A DNA stretch of 64,000 nt from Nageia nagi (taxonomy: Eukaryota; Pinophyta). The DNA lies in contig JBITNC010000002.1 of the NCBI GenBank assembly GCA_050084985.1, positions 24,800,001-24,864,000 of the forward strand, given 5' to 3'. Positions 47,944 to 59,150 of the stretch are shown one piece after another. Below the pieces are notes generated by a model. That model searched no databases. It was not told the DNA's origin and saw only the letters and a program-made list of their open reading frames with translations. The number at the start of each line of letters is the position of its first letter. Position 1 is the first letter of the stretch. Both the position numbers and the translations under genes were made by a program.

Positions 47944-47960
47944 AAAAAAAAAAAAAAAAA
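47944..47960 (+). repeat. A17 run
   Basis: Seventeen A on the plus strand, at the end of the GC-richer segment and on the sense side of the SHMT fragment. It could be a relic of a poly(A) tail or simple slippage. Confidence 0.7.
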
Positions 47961-48455
47961 CTCATCAAAGTAATTTTGATTTAAAAAAAAATATTTGATT
48001 AAATATATTGTACCAAAAAAAATCTCCTTATTTGATTATTTTTAAATACCTTTCCCCCTTTTTAAGCTATGAAATAGCTATTATGAGATATGTAATTAAA
48101 AAGGGCTATTTGCAATAATTAAAAAAATAATTGTAAAATCATTTTGTATTGCTCTCATCATATATATATTAAATAAAATACACCCTTTTTAATAAATGGC
48201 TTACAATATGTTATTTCTATATACTAATCTCTTAAATTAACAACATGTTTACTAGAGGATAGGAAAAAAAAATTACCCATATTTTGTAAATAACAAAAAA
48301 AGGTTAACACATAGTTCAAAATGTGTTAGTGTCATAAGAAAAAAATAAAGAGATTATATGAAGGAGGATATACCTTCTCTTGAATTTACCTCACCAAGAC
48401 CTTAAAATTTAAGGAAAAAGAGCTTCCACACCAAGAAGAAGAGCTTCCACACCAA
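47961..48455 (-). other. Copia leader, primer-site-proximal part
   Basis: Very AT-rich noncoding leader with long A and T runs. 'agcttccacaccaagaagaa' is followed by a near repeat at 48420-48455. No gene. Confidence 0.5.
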
Positions 48456-48467
48456 GCTCTGATACCA
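48456..48467 (-). promoter_or_regulatory. Primer binding site of the copia element (initiator Met tRNA)
   Basis: The minus strand reads 'TGGTATCAGAGC' exactly, followed by 'TTGG', two bases inside the 5' LTR. This is the standard plant copia primer site. Confidence 0.92.
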
Positions 48468-48469
48468 AT

Positions 48470-48960
48470 TGAAGGAATTAGATCTACCCTAATCCTCAAG
48501 GTCCAAGATTATAGGAAACTCAATCATTCAACATCTACAAGCTAATAACACCATTCACACAAGATAACACAAATATAATGTGGTTCCTCCCTCCTTGGGA
48601 GTACATCCACAACTAGATCTCAATTCTCAATCTATGCACCCTCTTACAACAATTCCTTTCTCTTCTACACAAACTAGTAGAGTAATCTTACTCCAAAATC
48701 TTGGTTATTTTACAAGAGGAGAGGCCCTCTATTTATAGCATGAGAGCACCTCCCTAACCTCCCTTTAACCCAAGGGTAAGGTTAGGGTTACAATAAATGT
48801 ATTACCTAACTTTAACCTACCAACTAACCACATGGTAAGGTCAAAGTTTACATAATAAAGAATTCAATTAATCCTTTAAGGTATCTACATATCCTTTAAG
48901 TGATTAATTGAATTTACAAGGAGTTTAGATATTCACAATATTTCATTACAAATTCTAACA
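48470..48960 (-). repeat. 5' LTR of the copia element
   Basis: 491 bp from 'tgaaggaatt' to 'aattctaaca' on the plus strand. About 98% identical to 40025-40516 by direct reading. Confidence 0.95.
48730..48737 (-). promoter_or_regulatory. TATA box in the copia 5' LTR
   Basis: The minus strand reads 'GCTATAAATAGAGGGCC'; TATAAATA is at 48737-48730, in the middle of the LTR, as expected for the U3 promoter that drives the genomic RNA. Confidence 0.65.
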
Positions 48961-48965
48961 AAGAT
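48961..48965. repeat. Target site duplication AAGAT (right)
   Basis: Perfect copy of 40020-40024, directly after the LTR end 'aaca'. Confidence 0.9.
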
Positions 48966-50110
48966 TGCCCATATGCCTTTCAAAGAAGGATAATTGGACA
49001 CTGCTCCCATGGCTATTATAAATATAAATATGTAGAGTGCTTTGGTTATATATCAATCAAGATTCCTTGTAAATAATTCCATGGTAGATGGTAAAAGTCT
49101 CTAGGCTTGCTCCCTTCAAGATAAAACAATTATAGGGTTACAAAACCAAAATAAAGATTTTCTTGCAAAGCTCGACAAACAGAAATCAAAATTTGAGAAG
49201 AGCCTAATAGAAAATAAAGTTGAGCTAGACAACACAAATAAATTGATACAAGATATTAAAGCTCAAGCTATAGTTCTGGATGGCCAAAAGGCCAAGCAAG
49301 TTGAGGTAGAGTTACAAACAGTAGTAGCAGCTAACAAAGTACTTTTTGATGATAATACAAAGCTCTTGTTGCTTATAAAATGCTTCACAAAGTCTCTGGT
49401 GGAATAGATTAGAGAAAAGCTGGTAAGTTTGTCACACTTACATTTGTTGAAAAATCAAACAAAACAAGCCATCCAACAATTCATTACTCAAATTGCTCTT
49501 TCATAAATTAGCTCTAGATGTACCAAGGTCAATAATTGAAAGAATGCAAAGCTGGTTGAGAGCCCTTACAGAAAAAGACATAGCTATTATTACTCCCAGG
49601 TCAAGGAAAACTTTTTTGAGGAGAGCTTGAGATATATGTAAACTCCAAAATTTAGTTTTCAATATGGAAATCAATAAATACTAGCTCAAAATAGAGTTGG
49701 GCTTTATCAATAAATTCTTTCATTCTTTAATAGAATTAAAAGCTCCTAAATTATGGTAGGAGCAAGATGTACAGGGTAATGCTACTAGATGGGTAGCTAA
49801 TACCATTAAATTTCTTGAACAATCTTTTTCTGAGAAACAAATATCAGATCTAAAAGGAATAAATGACCTCACTTAGGAAGTAATTGCAAGATTCTTACAT
49901 GTTGGGAGACTGACGAATGTGCTAACAAGGTTCTAAATAGATATTGTGAAAATACAAGCCTCCCTTATTTTTTCACAAATTGATTATCAAGACTTGAAAG
50001 ATTTGAATAAGAAGATTCAATCCTTCCCCCTTGCAGAGCTAATTCCACCACCTGAGAATCCTATAAAATCTTCATCTAGATAGGCAGTTAGAAGTAGCAA
50101 GTAGAGGGTT
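48966..50110 (+). pseudogene. Accessory 3' ORF of gypsy family 1, copy B (second part, coiled coil)
   Basis: Continues the ORF interrupted at 40024. The first words are 'IAHMPFKEG', then from about 49138 a long charged helix: 'LQNQNKDFLAKLDKQKSKFE', 'KSLIENKVELDNTNKLIQDI', 'KAQAIVLDGQKAKQ', 'ELQTVVAANKVLFDDNTKLL'. The spacing of hydrophobic residues suits a coiled coil. The next part is less regular ('ARFLHVGRLTNVLTRF', 'KIQASLIFSQIDYQDLKDLN') and ends near 'PPPENPIKSSSR'. The ORF runs to within about 50 bp of the 3' LTR. Several stops replace Gln or Trp codons. Function unknown. Confidence 0.62.
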
Positions 50111-50152
50111 TTATCCTCCAATAGGTGGAGACCTTGAGAGTCACTAGAAGAT

Positions 50153-51963
50153 TGTATTCTTTCATAATTACACTCTAAATATAGGGTAATTTTTTGGTAT
50201 TCTTTATTATTTCATTAATTTTAATAAATCTTTTCTAATTCCCCTTCCTTTTCCCTTTCTACATGTATTTAAGTCATTTTATCAAAATTGAGTCAAGTCT
50301 AAAGAGTTCCAAGTGTCATTAATGTTCAAGTATTGTTTATATACATCTTAGTCTTAAATATTTTTGCTTCAAAGGTCTAGCCGCTATCTAGTAGGTGTTG
50401 TAGTATGTCTCAAAAATAAGCCTTGGTCAATTTAGTTGTTCCTTCGGGAATTGTGTATATAAAGAGAGTCATAAGTTATGAAAATCTAGTCTAAGTCATG
50501 TTCAGGAACCAATATACTATGTCTAGGTAATATTGTAATATGTAAGGGAAGTAAGTGTCTAAGTAAAAGTTTGAGAGTTATTGTGAATAAACATCCAAGT
50601 ATAGTCTAGATTACTAGCGGGTGATGTCGTAGAGCTTGCTAATTTTTTTAAAGAAGTCTTGATTGAACATTGAAAACTCATAGGAAGTATTGCAAGGAGA
50701 TATAATAGAACCCATTGATTTTGAGTGATGATATCATCATTTTTGTGTGAAATCAATGAGTCCCAGGATAATCAATAGCGATCACTACTTCATTTAGTAA
50801 GAGATACTTGATGAAGTACCTAAACAAAGCCTGTCAATTTTGAATGATGACATCACACCTTTTGCCTAAAATCAGTAGGTGTTAAATAAAGCTTGACCAT
50901 CACTAGAGCCCACCAAAGAAAGATAGAACCCACCAGATAGGAGGAATAATGGGTACGAAGGAACACCCAGGTCCACTTGATCATGAGTGTTTGACCCGAG
51001 GCTCTATCAATGTGTCGATTATGACTTATTTCCATATGATAGTAGCAGTTCCTCCTAGGTCTTCAATGATACACTATTCATTGCCCTCACTCTTCCATGC
51101 AACTAGAAGTTACAGTGTTTATAATTTATTGTTGCAAAGAAGTAGGTCACTACTAATAGAATATAGTGCTTGATCATACCAATCAGCTTACAGACAATAC
51201 ATCTTCAATCAACTACAAAATTGGGAGAATGCAGTCAATAATGAATAAAAAGGATTATGGCTCGACAAGTACAATGGTACAGAAATTTCAAATTCCCAAA
51301 CCTCAACATTGATTATACTTGTTCACTATGTAATATAACATAGTTGTAATCATAATTCTATATCTATAAATAGTTTTATTTACTATTTTCAATCAAGAAG
51401 AGTAGTTATGACTATTAATGTTGAACAACCACCCAATTGGGGAGGAAAATGTATAAATAGTGGACTGTTGTAAGTCCAAAGGGTCGAACATTCTAGCAAA
51501 TTTGCTCAAGTCTGTAATATGCTTTTGTATATGATAATACAAATTGATAATGCTTTGCCCTTTGAATAAGTGGCTATCTATTACATTTTGTGAATGCTAT
51601 GTATGAGATGTTATCTTAAGCTGTGGCAATGTATTATGATTTCGAGACCCCAAGGGTAAGATAGTTCGATATTCTTAATCTTGGTTATGGGTTGTTGTTT
51701 ATGCTACAATACCTGGGGTATATAGTTCTTGTTTACTTTTAGTTTAATGTGTTCATCTATTTCCTGTTAGTCTTAACCTTTTATCTCTTTCTTGTTACTT
51801 TTAATCTTTACAATATATAGGAACCGGCCTATGACTTAGAGATTGAGTAGAAAATCAGCATGAGTGCATCTCCACCACTTTCTACTCTCTCAAGGACCCC
51901 TACTGTTGCGGGCAATGGAGAACTTGACTAGACCAAACCCTTGAGGTTACATTATACTGATCA
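50153..51963 (+). repeat. 3' LTR of gypsy copy B
   Basis: About 1.81 kb from 'tgtattctttcataatt' to 'tatactgatca'. The last third is about 88% identical by eye to the truncated LTR at 30216-30891; the whole aligns more weakly with 19819-21639. ORF sequence lies directly on its left and LINE sequence directly on its right. Confidence 0.75.
51452..51459 (+). promoter_or_regulatory. TATA box in the gypsy LTR
   Basis: 'tataaata' within 'gaaaatgtataaatagtgg'; also present at 30383-30390, altered to 'tgtaaata' at 21092-21099. Likely U3 promoter of family 1. Confidence 0.5.
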
Positions 51964-52680
51964 CATATTGCTTGGGGATTCTTTTACCCTCACCCTTCCT
52001 CTGAAAACTATGTGACAAATCTTTCATTCCACTCTTTTGTTTCATATTTGGAAAATTAGAAACAAAGTGGTTTTGCAAGAAGCCATTCCCATAGTTGAGT
52101 TTGCTCTATCTGACAAGATCATGGTTTTCTTGACATGTAGGTGCAGATAATTATCAAGCTCAAAAGGTTGAGCTTAAGCTTTCCCATCTTTGCACTCTGC
52201 TGGAGTATTAGGGTAATGCTTTGTATGCTATCAGCAAATTACCTCCTAGTTCAACCTCTTAGGACCGTCTGTGCTCTTGCTCACCTCGACATCCCCCATC
52301 GTGTGAGAGATCTCAGCATGATGTTCAGACTTGGGCCCACTCTTCCCCTCCTCGTAAGCATTTTCATGATTCTAGGGTTATCTCCTCTCGAACTTTGGTG
52401 GGGTGGGACATGAAGCCTCTAAACGCTCATGCTCCATGTTGGAATGTATTGCCTCCTTCCACTCTGGCTATCTAGCAAGGATTGTCTCAACCTCTGTCTC
52501 CACATCAAACTCTAGGATGGGATGATAAAGAAGCTAGCCCTCCTAAGGCTAATGATGGTTGGGACCTTCACCCTCTACCTTCCAATGAATGGAATCACAT
52601 GGTTGTTACTGATGTGCCCCCACAGGCTCTCCTCATGAGACTAATGCATGATTTACTTTTTGATCTCAATGTTTAATCGA
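51964..52680 (+). pseudogene. LINE ORF2 C-terminus (second part)
   Basis: Directly after the gypsy LTR the plus strand reads 'ILLGDSFTLTLPLKTM', a stop, then 'LLFHIWKIRNKVVLQEAIPI', the pattern that follows the zinc-binding domain in plant LINE ORF2. Joining 19818 to 51964 continues the frame (Val-Val-Ile-Leu). A later open piece, 52482-52676, has 'GWDDKEASPPKANDGWDLHP', plausibly the ORF C-terminus, ending in TAA at 52674-52676. Base composition is richer in G and C than in the gypsy copies. Confidence 0.62.
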
Positions 52681-52850
52681 ATGGTTAATATTTTGTCTTA
52701 GCTTTCTTTAAGCTGATATGGTTAAGATTTTTTTAACCCATGAAAAGTTAAATGGTAACTTTTTGGGTTGTGCTCTCTACCACTCGCAAGCTCATTTTAT
52801 TGTAAAAACTTTTCTCTTAATATAAAGAACTTTTCATCAAAAAAAAATAT
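52681..52850 (+). other. LINE 3' untranslated region and A tail
   Basis: 'taatataaagaacttttcat' (52818-52837) is followed by 'caaaaaaaaa'. This is how many plant LINEs end. No target duplication could be paired, because the 5' end of the LINE is not defined. Confidence 0.55.
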
Positions 52851-55800
52851 ACAACCATAATCATGTAACTATTGAATTAGAAACTATGATTTAATTATAA
52901 AATGTAAGTACACTTAAATTTTCTCCCTCCTTAAAATCGACCCCTAATTAAATGTTATGGCCACAACAAACCAAAAAAAAAAGGTGAGGAACTTCATTCT
53001 CGTTTTGGGGAATAACACTTGTATAAGCCTGGCCGAGCTACCTAAAAGTTATGTGATCATTGATTTTCCTAAGTTTAAGTTTTATGAGAATTGATTATCC
53101 TAAATCCATAGAATGAGAGGACCATTTACGTGAACGGTATGCTACTTGCTGCCACTCCTCGACTAGAATTAGGATTAACTTTAGTCTCTCCGTATATGAA
53201 GTTTATGACAGAAAATGTTTGTTCACTATAATCCTATTGGACGACAGTGTTGCTACCAATGAGCCTATTTATTGCTTACCTTTTTCTTGAAAGGCCACAT
53301 GTGATTTCTGTATAATACTATACTGATGCATCCACAAGACAAGACAACTCACAACTTAACTGTTCAGTTATCCAAAACTATAGTACCCCCATTGTTACTT
53401 CTGCTTTAACTCTATGTGACATTGACAAGATATCAACTAGCAATGAAGGAATGCTTAACATTGACGTAGAAACAGCAATAAAGATTGTGATCTTGACGAG
53501 GACGAGTTAACCTTCAGGAGAAGAGATTTCAAAGATTTTAGAAAATATAATTGAATGGACAAAAAAAAGGTGATGCACCCTATCCATGGAAATCACAATC
53601 TCTCTCTATATATCTATCTTCTTTTTTCCAATGGTGATCTTCTCAAGTGACTTTTTTTTATCTTGCTTAAAGTAAAAGTGTTTCAATGGCAGTCGTAAAG
53701 TGAGAGTGCAAATCAGTTTATATGATAAAAGAGATATAGGATAAATACTGCAGATGTCCTCGCCAATTTGTGTGGAGTATTCTCTTGAGACACTTTTACG
53801 AGAATAGCATCATTACTTCTTAAAATTCCATTTCTTTGTCCAAAATTTGAATTTATAGGGTAAGAATATCTCAAATTCAAAAGAGAGTTGAGTAAAAGTA
53901 ACAAATATTGAAATAAGGGAACACTAGAAATTGTATTAAGTTTTAGTGTCTAGTCTCATCAGTAAGCGACTGAAAGAGTTTCCTATCCACACAATATCCC
54001 AAGGATTTTTTATCATTTTCAAAACATTTCGTTGTGTTTGTCAATATAAAAATATAACATCAAAGGTAATTGTAATAAATGAAGTTTCCATTTCCTTCTT
54101 TTAACAAAGCTTCTACAATTTAAAATCATCCAAGATAAATAGATAACAAAAACTCATTTTTGTTGTTTATTTGTTTTTGTGTTTGTGTGTTTCTACTTAA
54201 TATTTCTTATGAAGTGTTACCTTTATTTCTTCAACGATCATAGTCTTTTACTTAAATTAGAAGTTTTATAAAAGTTTAAAATTAACATATTATGAAATAA
54301 AATTAAATACTACATTAAACAAAGGGTAGTATGTGTAAGGTGTGTGAAAGAGGATAAGGTATTTCAATTTGAAAGCACTAGTTAACTGAGTTTGATTATG
54401 GATCTTCTAGCTCATGCTAATCGACATTGGCCTTGGCAACACAAATTGCATCGTGAGGACACAACCATGCTAGTTAACCCAGGCAATGTTTAAACCATCT
54501 CGTCCCTGATGGAGCCTCCCATTAAGCCATTATAGTTACATGTACTACCAAAGAGCTCACCTCCCAACCATGGGACCATTTCAAGGAGTTACCCCTCAGT
54601 TACCCTTGAGCTCATCTTGATAAGACTTATACCTCTTGCATAATTATCTTATCGAGAGGAGAGGATTGTTCCACATCTTGGATCATCTACGAAGAATATA
54701 TATTTAGATTATTTTGAAAATATTATGATAAATTTTTTTAATTTAATTAATGTAATATAAAACTTTGGAAATAAAAGTTATCAAAAGAAAGCATATAGAT
54801 AAAAGTATTTTGTTGAATATGATATAGAATAGTGATTTATATGTATGAATAATATTAATGTATAGGTGCTTTATAAAATAAGGGTGTATTTTAGTTATTA
54901 GATATATGGTTTAATTTGTGTTACATGGTAAAGATATGTATAATACACAATATCTTTTAATAATCTTAAAAACTTGTTAGTTTTCAAAAGAGAGAAATAA
55001 CATAAAAGGAACATATAAAAATGCTACCATAAAAAGTAAATATTGTATTAGTTAAAATATGAAACTTTAGAAAAGTAATGTTTTGTGTAAACACCTAAAT
55101 TTGATTTTTGTGTTTGCTTAAGTATCAATTTTAGGTATTGAAAATGATTCATTTGTTTGGAGGAAATAATTGTAAAGTAAATTAAAATTTAAAGGTCTAA
55201 AGTAGGCTAATCCATATAAAATTATTTCATAGGCATACATAGAAACATCAAAATCATTTCAAATTATAAAATTTCTTGATGAGAAATATATTGAATGATT
55301 AATATCTCTTGACATACAATACTTACAAGCTCTTGATGATCATCAATGTGAAGAAAAATCACTAAAGAAGATCATACTACATCTTTATGCTAGGTTGAAA
55401 GGTATTTCATAACAAAAATAATAATTTCAAATTATTGAAGTAACCATACCCTATAGTTGACATCTTGAGGTCATCCAATAGCTCCCATAACATTTTGAAA
55501 GAAAAAATCTTGAATGAACAAGATCTTCATTAGTCATGAATTATCATACAAAACCTCCCTTGATCTAGATTCGAGGGTTCTCCAATATCTGAATAGTTTT
55601 TTGTCTAAGTTTTCAAGTATGATTTTTCTTTGATTTGTCTATTTTAAGTGTTGAATGCAAGTTTTGAGTCATTATCTTATTTCTTTATAGACTCTTTGGT
55701 TTAAAGCATGTAACATCTAGAGTCAATGAATATGTTCTATAATGATTAAGAAAACTCCACGTAGCACAAGAAATGCCTAGACCATAAGCTATTGATTTTT

Positions 55801-57735
55801 GTTTAGGACCTAACATATTTAATTGATAAAGATAATCCTAACATGTTTTTATCTAAAAAATAACACATTAGGATGCTAACACTAGAAGTTTAACTCAAAG
55901 TACATAGGGCAACAAAAAGTGAAAATAAAACTTGGGGTTTACAAATATTATCATAAAAGCTTAGATATAGTGAAGATAAGAAGAACAAGAGATGTACAAA
56001 ATTGAAAAGCTATCAATTCAAATACCTATGAAGGTATTTGATCGTAGCAAAAAAATGATAAAAAGGTAAAATGCATAAAAATAGTTACAAATCTATGACT
56101 CACAAAGGTAGATGTGATCATAAATCAATTATAGGTTTGAAGCCAACATTGTCCAAATGATACAATATGATTGAAGATAAAAAAATGTTGAAAGATAATT
56201 GGTTGAGCTATAAAGGAATGCTTCATCATCCATCACAATCAGGAAAATGGTATCTTCAATAAGAAAAAAAATTATCATCTCTAAAGCACTATAAAGCAAA
56301 GGGGATGATAAGGTGAAAAATATCTTCTCACCATTTTACCTATTTTCTAGCCAAAGGTATTGTCTAGATCCCATATGTTTCCTAGTTTTTCTTCAACCCT
56401 CCTCTTTCTCATGTCATAGAGACTTACTCTAAGTTCATTAATTTTCAAGAGATATCCATGCATTTTGTGACCACTACAATCATGTCCAAACACCATAATC
56501 AGATTGTTACATAGCTTGTTGTAGGACTTTATTCATGGAGTTATTATTAGTTTAACTAGGGATTTTGTTATTCAAGTTTTGTTACATTAATTGAGTAAAA
56601 ACTTGTTCTTGTAATTTTGATATATGTTCTATGATAATCATCCAGACTCATTGAACATAAAATTACAATACAATGAAATCTCCTTTGGTTTGTTTATTTG
56701 TTATTATTGAATTAATGTCATTACCTATTATAGCATTATATTGTTTGAATGTTATAGTGGTGTATTCCTCTTAAATATTGAGCATTTGTAATTATATTAT
56801 TTGAATGAAAGATGTTGAATGTTTATTATATGTTATTCTTTCATCTGTGTGACTTCGTTATCTAATAGAACTAGGCACTGATCTTTATATCATTGAATAG
56901 GTGAGCCTATGGTGGTCAATCAATCTCTTAATATTACAAATTGATATTGTACTACTCATTGATTGGTCTTTAGAGTTGAAATATCAATAAATACATAATA
57001 GGGTTACATTTTGAAGCTATTATTGAACTATATTAGATCCATAATATGCAAACTACCTAAAAAGGAGGTCATTACTAAGTGATCTCATACATTGGTTAAC
57101 ACTTATGAATATTAATAACCATAATAATAGTTTCAACCTTGAATAGCTAAAGGGGTATTAACTATTATCATAATAGTTTTTGACACTATTTTCAAGGATA
57201 TTTCATTTTCAATAAATTAGTGAACCCTCTTGCTTGAACAATAGACTTTTGGTTAATTATTTCCTTAAACGAACCTAGATCTAGAAACATTTGCACTATC
57301 ATGGTGTTGACAAATCTGCATTATCAAAATAAAGAAAAGGACCTACAAGTTGGTCCACATAAGATTAAAAGGATAAATTATCTATCCTAAGTTGAAATAT
57401 ACATAGGAGCATTTGAACTTCTTCTAAAATGACATTCCTTTAGCCAATACTGCTAAGGATAACCCAAAATCAAAAGAAAATTCACACTTCCAAGAGTGTT
57501 GGCGATTTTGGTGTTGAAAGAATCATAAAAAAAAATTAAATTTTCTAATCCCTTATATTTAAGTGTTTCCTATAACTGGACTTATTGATTTCAAAGCTTG
57601 TGATTTATCTTTAAATTTTAGTGGATAATAATTAATATTAAACTTGCAAAGTAGTAAAATAAGTAATGCATAGGTATGAAGTCCTTTATTTTAGAGAGTT
57701 TGAATTTTTAAACTTAATACCTTCTAAGATAGTTA
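52851..57735. other. Long stretch with no recognisable gene
   Basis: I find no coding similarity or RNA gene and no clear repeat here on either strand. A somewhat GC-richer patch lies at 54390-54700 ('cctcccattaagccattat', 'ccatgggaccatttcaagga'), and a (CT)/(TA)-rich run lies near 53600-53630. The longest ORF, 53904-53713 on the minus strand, has no motif. This may be the only non-element sequence in the window, or elements too old to read. Confidence 0.35.
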
Positions 57736-59150
57736 AATACCCACCTAAGTTTTAAGGGAATTGTAATGAATCAATTGAAGAACATCTTCAGGAATTTTAT
57801 GACATTACATATTACTTTAAAGTCATGGATGAAGATGTAGTGATGATATTGTTTCATAAATGTAGAATCATGGGTCATAAACCTTACTTCTCATTTTATC
57901 CTAGATTTTGATATATTTGAGAGGAAGTTCCTAAAATAAGTTTGGCATAAATGATAGAAGGGAAATAAGAAAATAAATGTTAGATTTAGGGAAGTATGAT
58001 TACTCTTATTTTTATCAAACATGTAAAATGCCCCATAATCTTGCAACCTATTTTGTAACTTTAGGTAGGTTTTATTTCATGTGATAATTTTCTCAATCTG
58101 ATTCCTTGTTATAATCATGCTAACATTTGAATTGTAGATGAAATTAATGATGAACAAACTATAGAAAATGCTCCATTAGAATAAAAAACTCTAAGAAATA
58201 AACCAAATGATGATAAAGTAGAAGTAAATAGTCTTATTTATTTTATGGCTATATCTCATATACTAGCATAATTTCCCACATTGTAAGATTCATTATGTGA
58301 TATTGAGAAGTTAACAAGAGTTGTTGGATGAGAGAAAATAAATTTGATTGCTTGTCAATATGGTTTTGGTTCCAAGACAAATAAGAATCATAACCACTTA
58401 AAGGCAACTAGAGAAAAGATAGGTTTATATAAGATAAATGATTATGCTTGCAAGGAATGCTCAAATGAAGAAAGGGACATGCATAAATTAATTATTAAGC
58501 ATAATAAACCTATTTCTAAGGCTAATTTGAAGTTGTAGGGTACAAATACTTTTGAAACAATGAGTGATAATATTGTTGAGCAATCAAATTTATTACATAG
58601 AGATCATGAATATGTTCTTACCAAAGACTTAGCCCTAAAATTATCAATACATAATACATCATCAAGAATATTACTAAATCAAATTATTACTTGTATTTTT
58701 TTTTTTTGATAAAGGTGCAAGGAGTGACATATTTTTAAAAGAAAACAAGCAACAAAAATATTGTTCAACACGATGAGCAGTTTATGATGTTAAAGTCATT
58801 AAAGAAATAAGAGACAACAAAAGGAAACATGTCAAATCAAAAATAATACTTGAGGTAGGATTTCAATGCTAATCATAATAACAAGGTATACCTACCTATA
58901 TATCAAGGGAAGAATGCAATGTTAATCATTTAGTTTTTGAAAAGATTATACAAAAAGAAAAATATGTATATTTGTTGGTTATTGAGAGAATAGTGAAGGA
59001 AAGAAGTTGGAAAAGCTTACTAGGATTGCTTAAGTATGTAGATGTTATGATTTAAAATAAAGAATTTCACTTTGTTTTGATAAGATGGTAAGAATTTAAT
59101 GTATCAAGGTTTCTCATATGAAAAAAAATATCAAGTATTAATCACTACAA
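57736..59150 (+). pseudogene. Decayed Ty3/gypsy gag-like sequence
   Basis: The plus strand reads 'NCNESIEEHLQEFYDITYYF', then 'KVMDEDVVMILFHKCRIMGH' (about 57770-57880). This fits the start of a Retrotrans_gag capsid, where a D-G-x-x-N-E-S-I-E-E-H-L type block precedes the conserved helix. Later pieces include 'MIACQYGFGSKTNKNHNHLK' (58344-58538, where the first residue is a TTG codon, so not a real start). A T12 run at 58696-58707 and many stops follow. No pol can be read to the right on this strand, so this is a gag-only remnant. Confidence 0.4.

Larger units (their letters stand above)
40020..48965 (-). mobile_element. Ty1/copia LTR retrotransposon, near-complete, non-autonomous
   Basis: A complete structure read on the minus strand: 5' LTR 48470-48960, primer site 48456-48467, long leader, gag-pol 45288-41372, 3' untranslated region with tandem repeats, polypurine tract 40517-40525, 3' LTR 40025-40516. 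The 5-bp target duplication AAGAT is perfect (40020-40024 and 48961-48965). Removing the insert and one AAGAT rejoins 'GDIKIAHMPFKEG' of the host gypsy accessory ORF in frame. Gene order PR-INT-RT-RNH is that of copia. LTRs differ at about 9 bases and one 1-bp indel in 491 (about 98% identity by eye). The total length of about 8.9 kb is long for copia because of the leader cargo. Confidence 0.93.

Noticed and set aside
19814-51968. Target duplication at the outer ends of the gypsy array
   Set aside because: GTAGT on the left and CATAT on the right share only one position; no other 4-6-bp match at the borders.
54390-54700. Possible RNA gene or conserved coding exon in a GC-richer patch
   Set aside because: No tRNA, rRNA or snRNA pattern, and no open frame of useful length on either strand.
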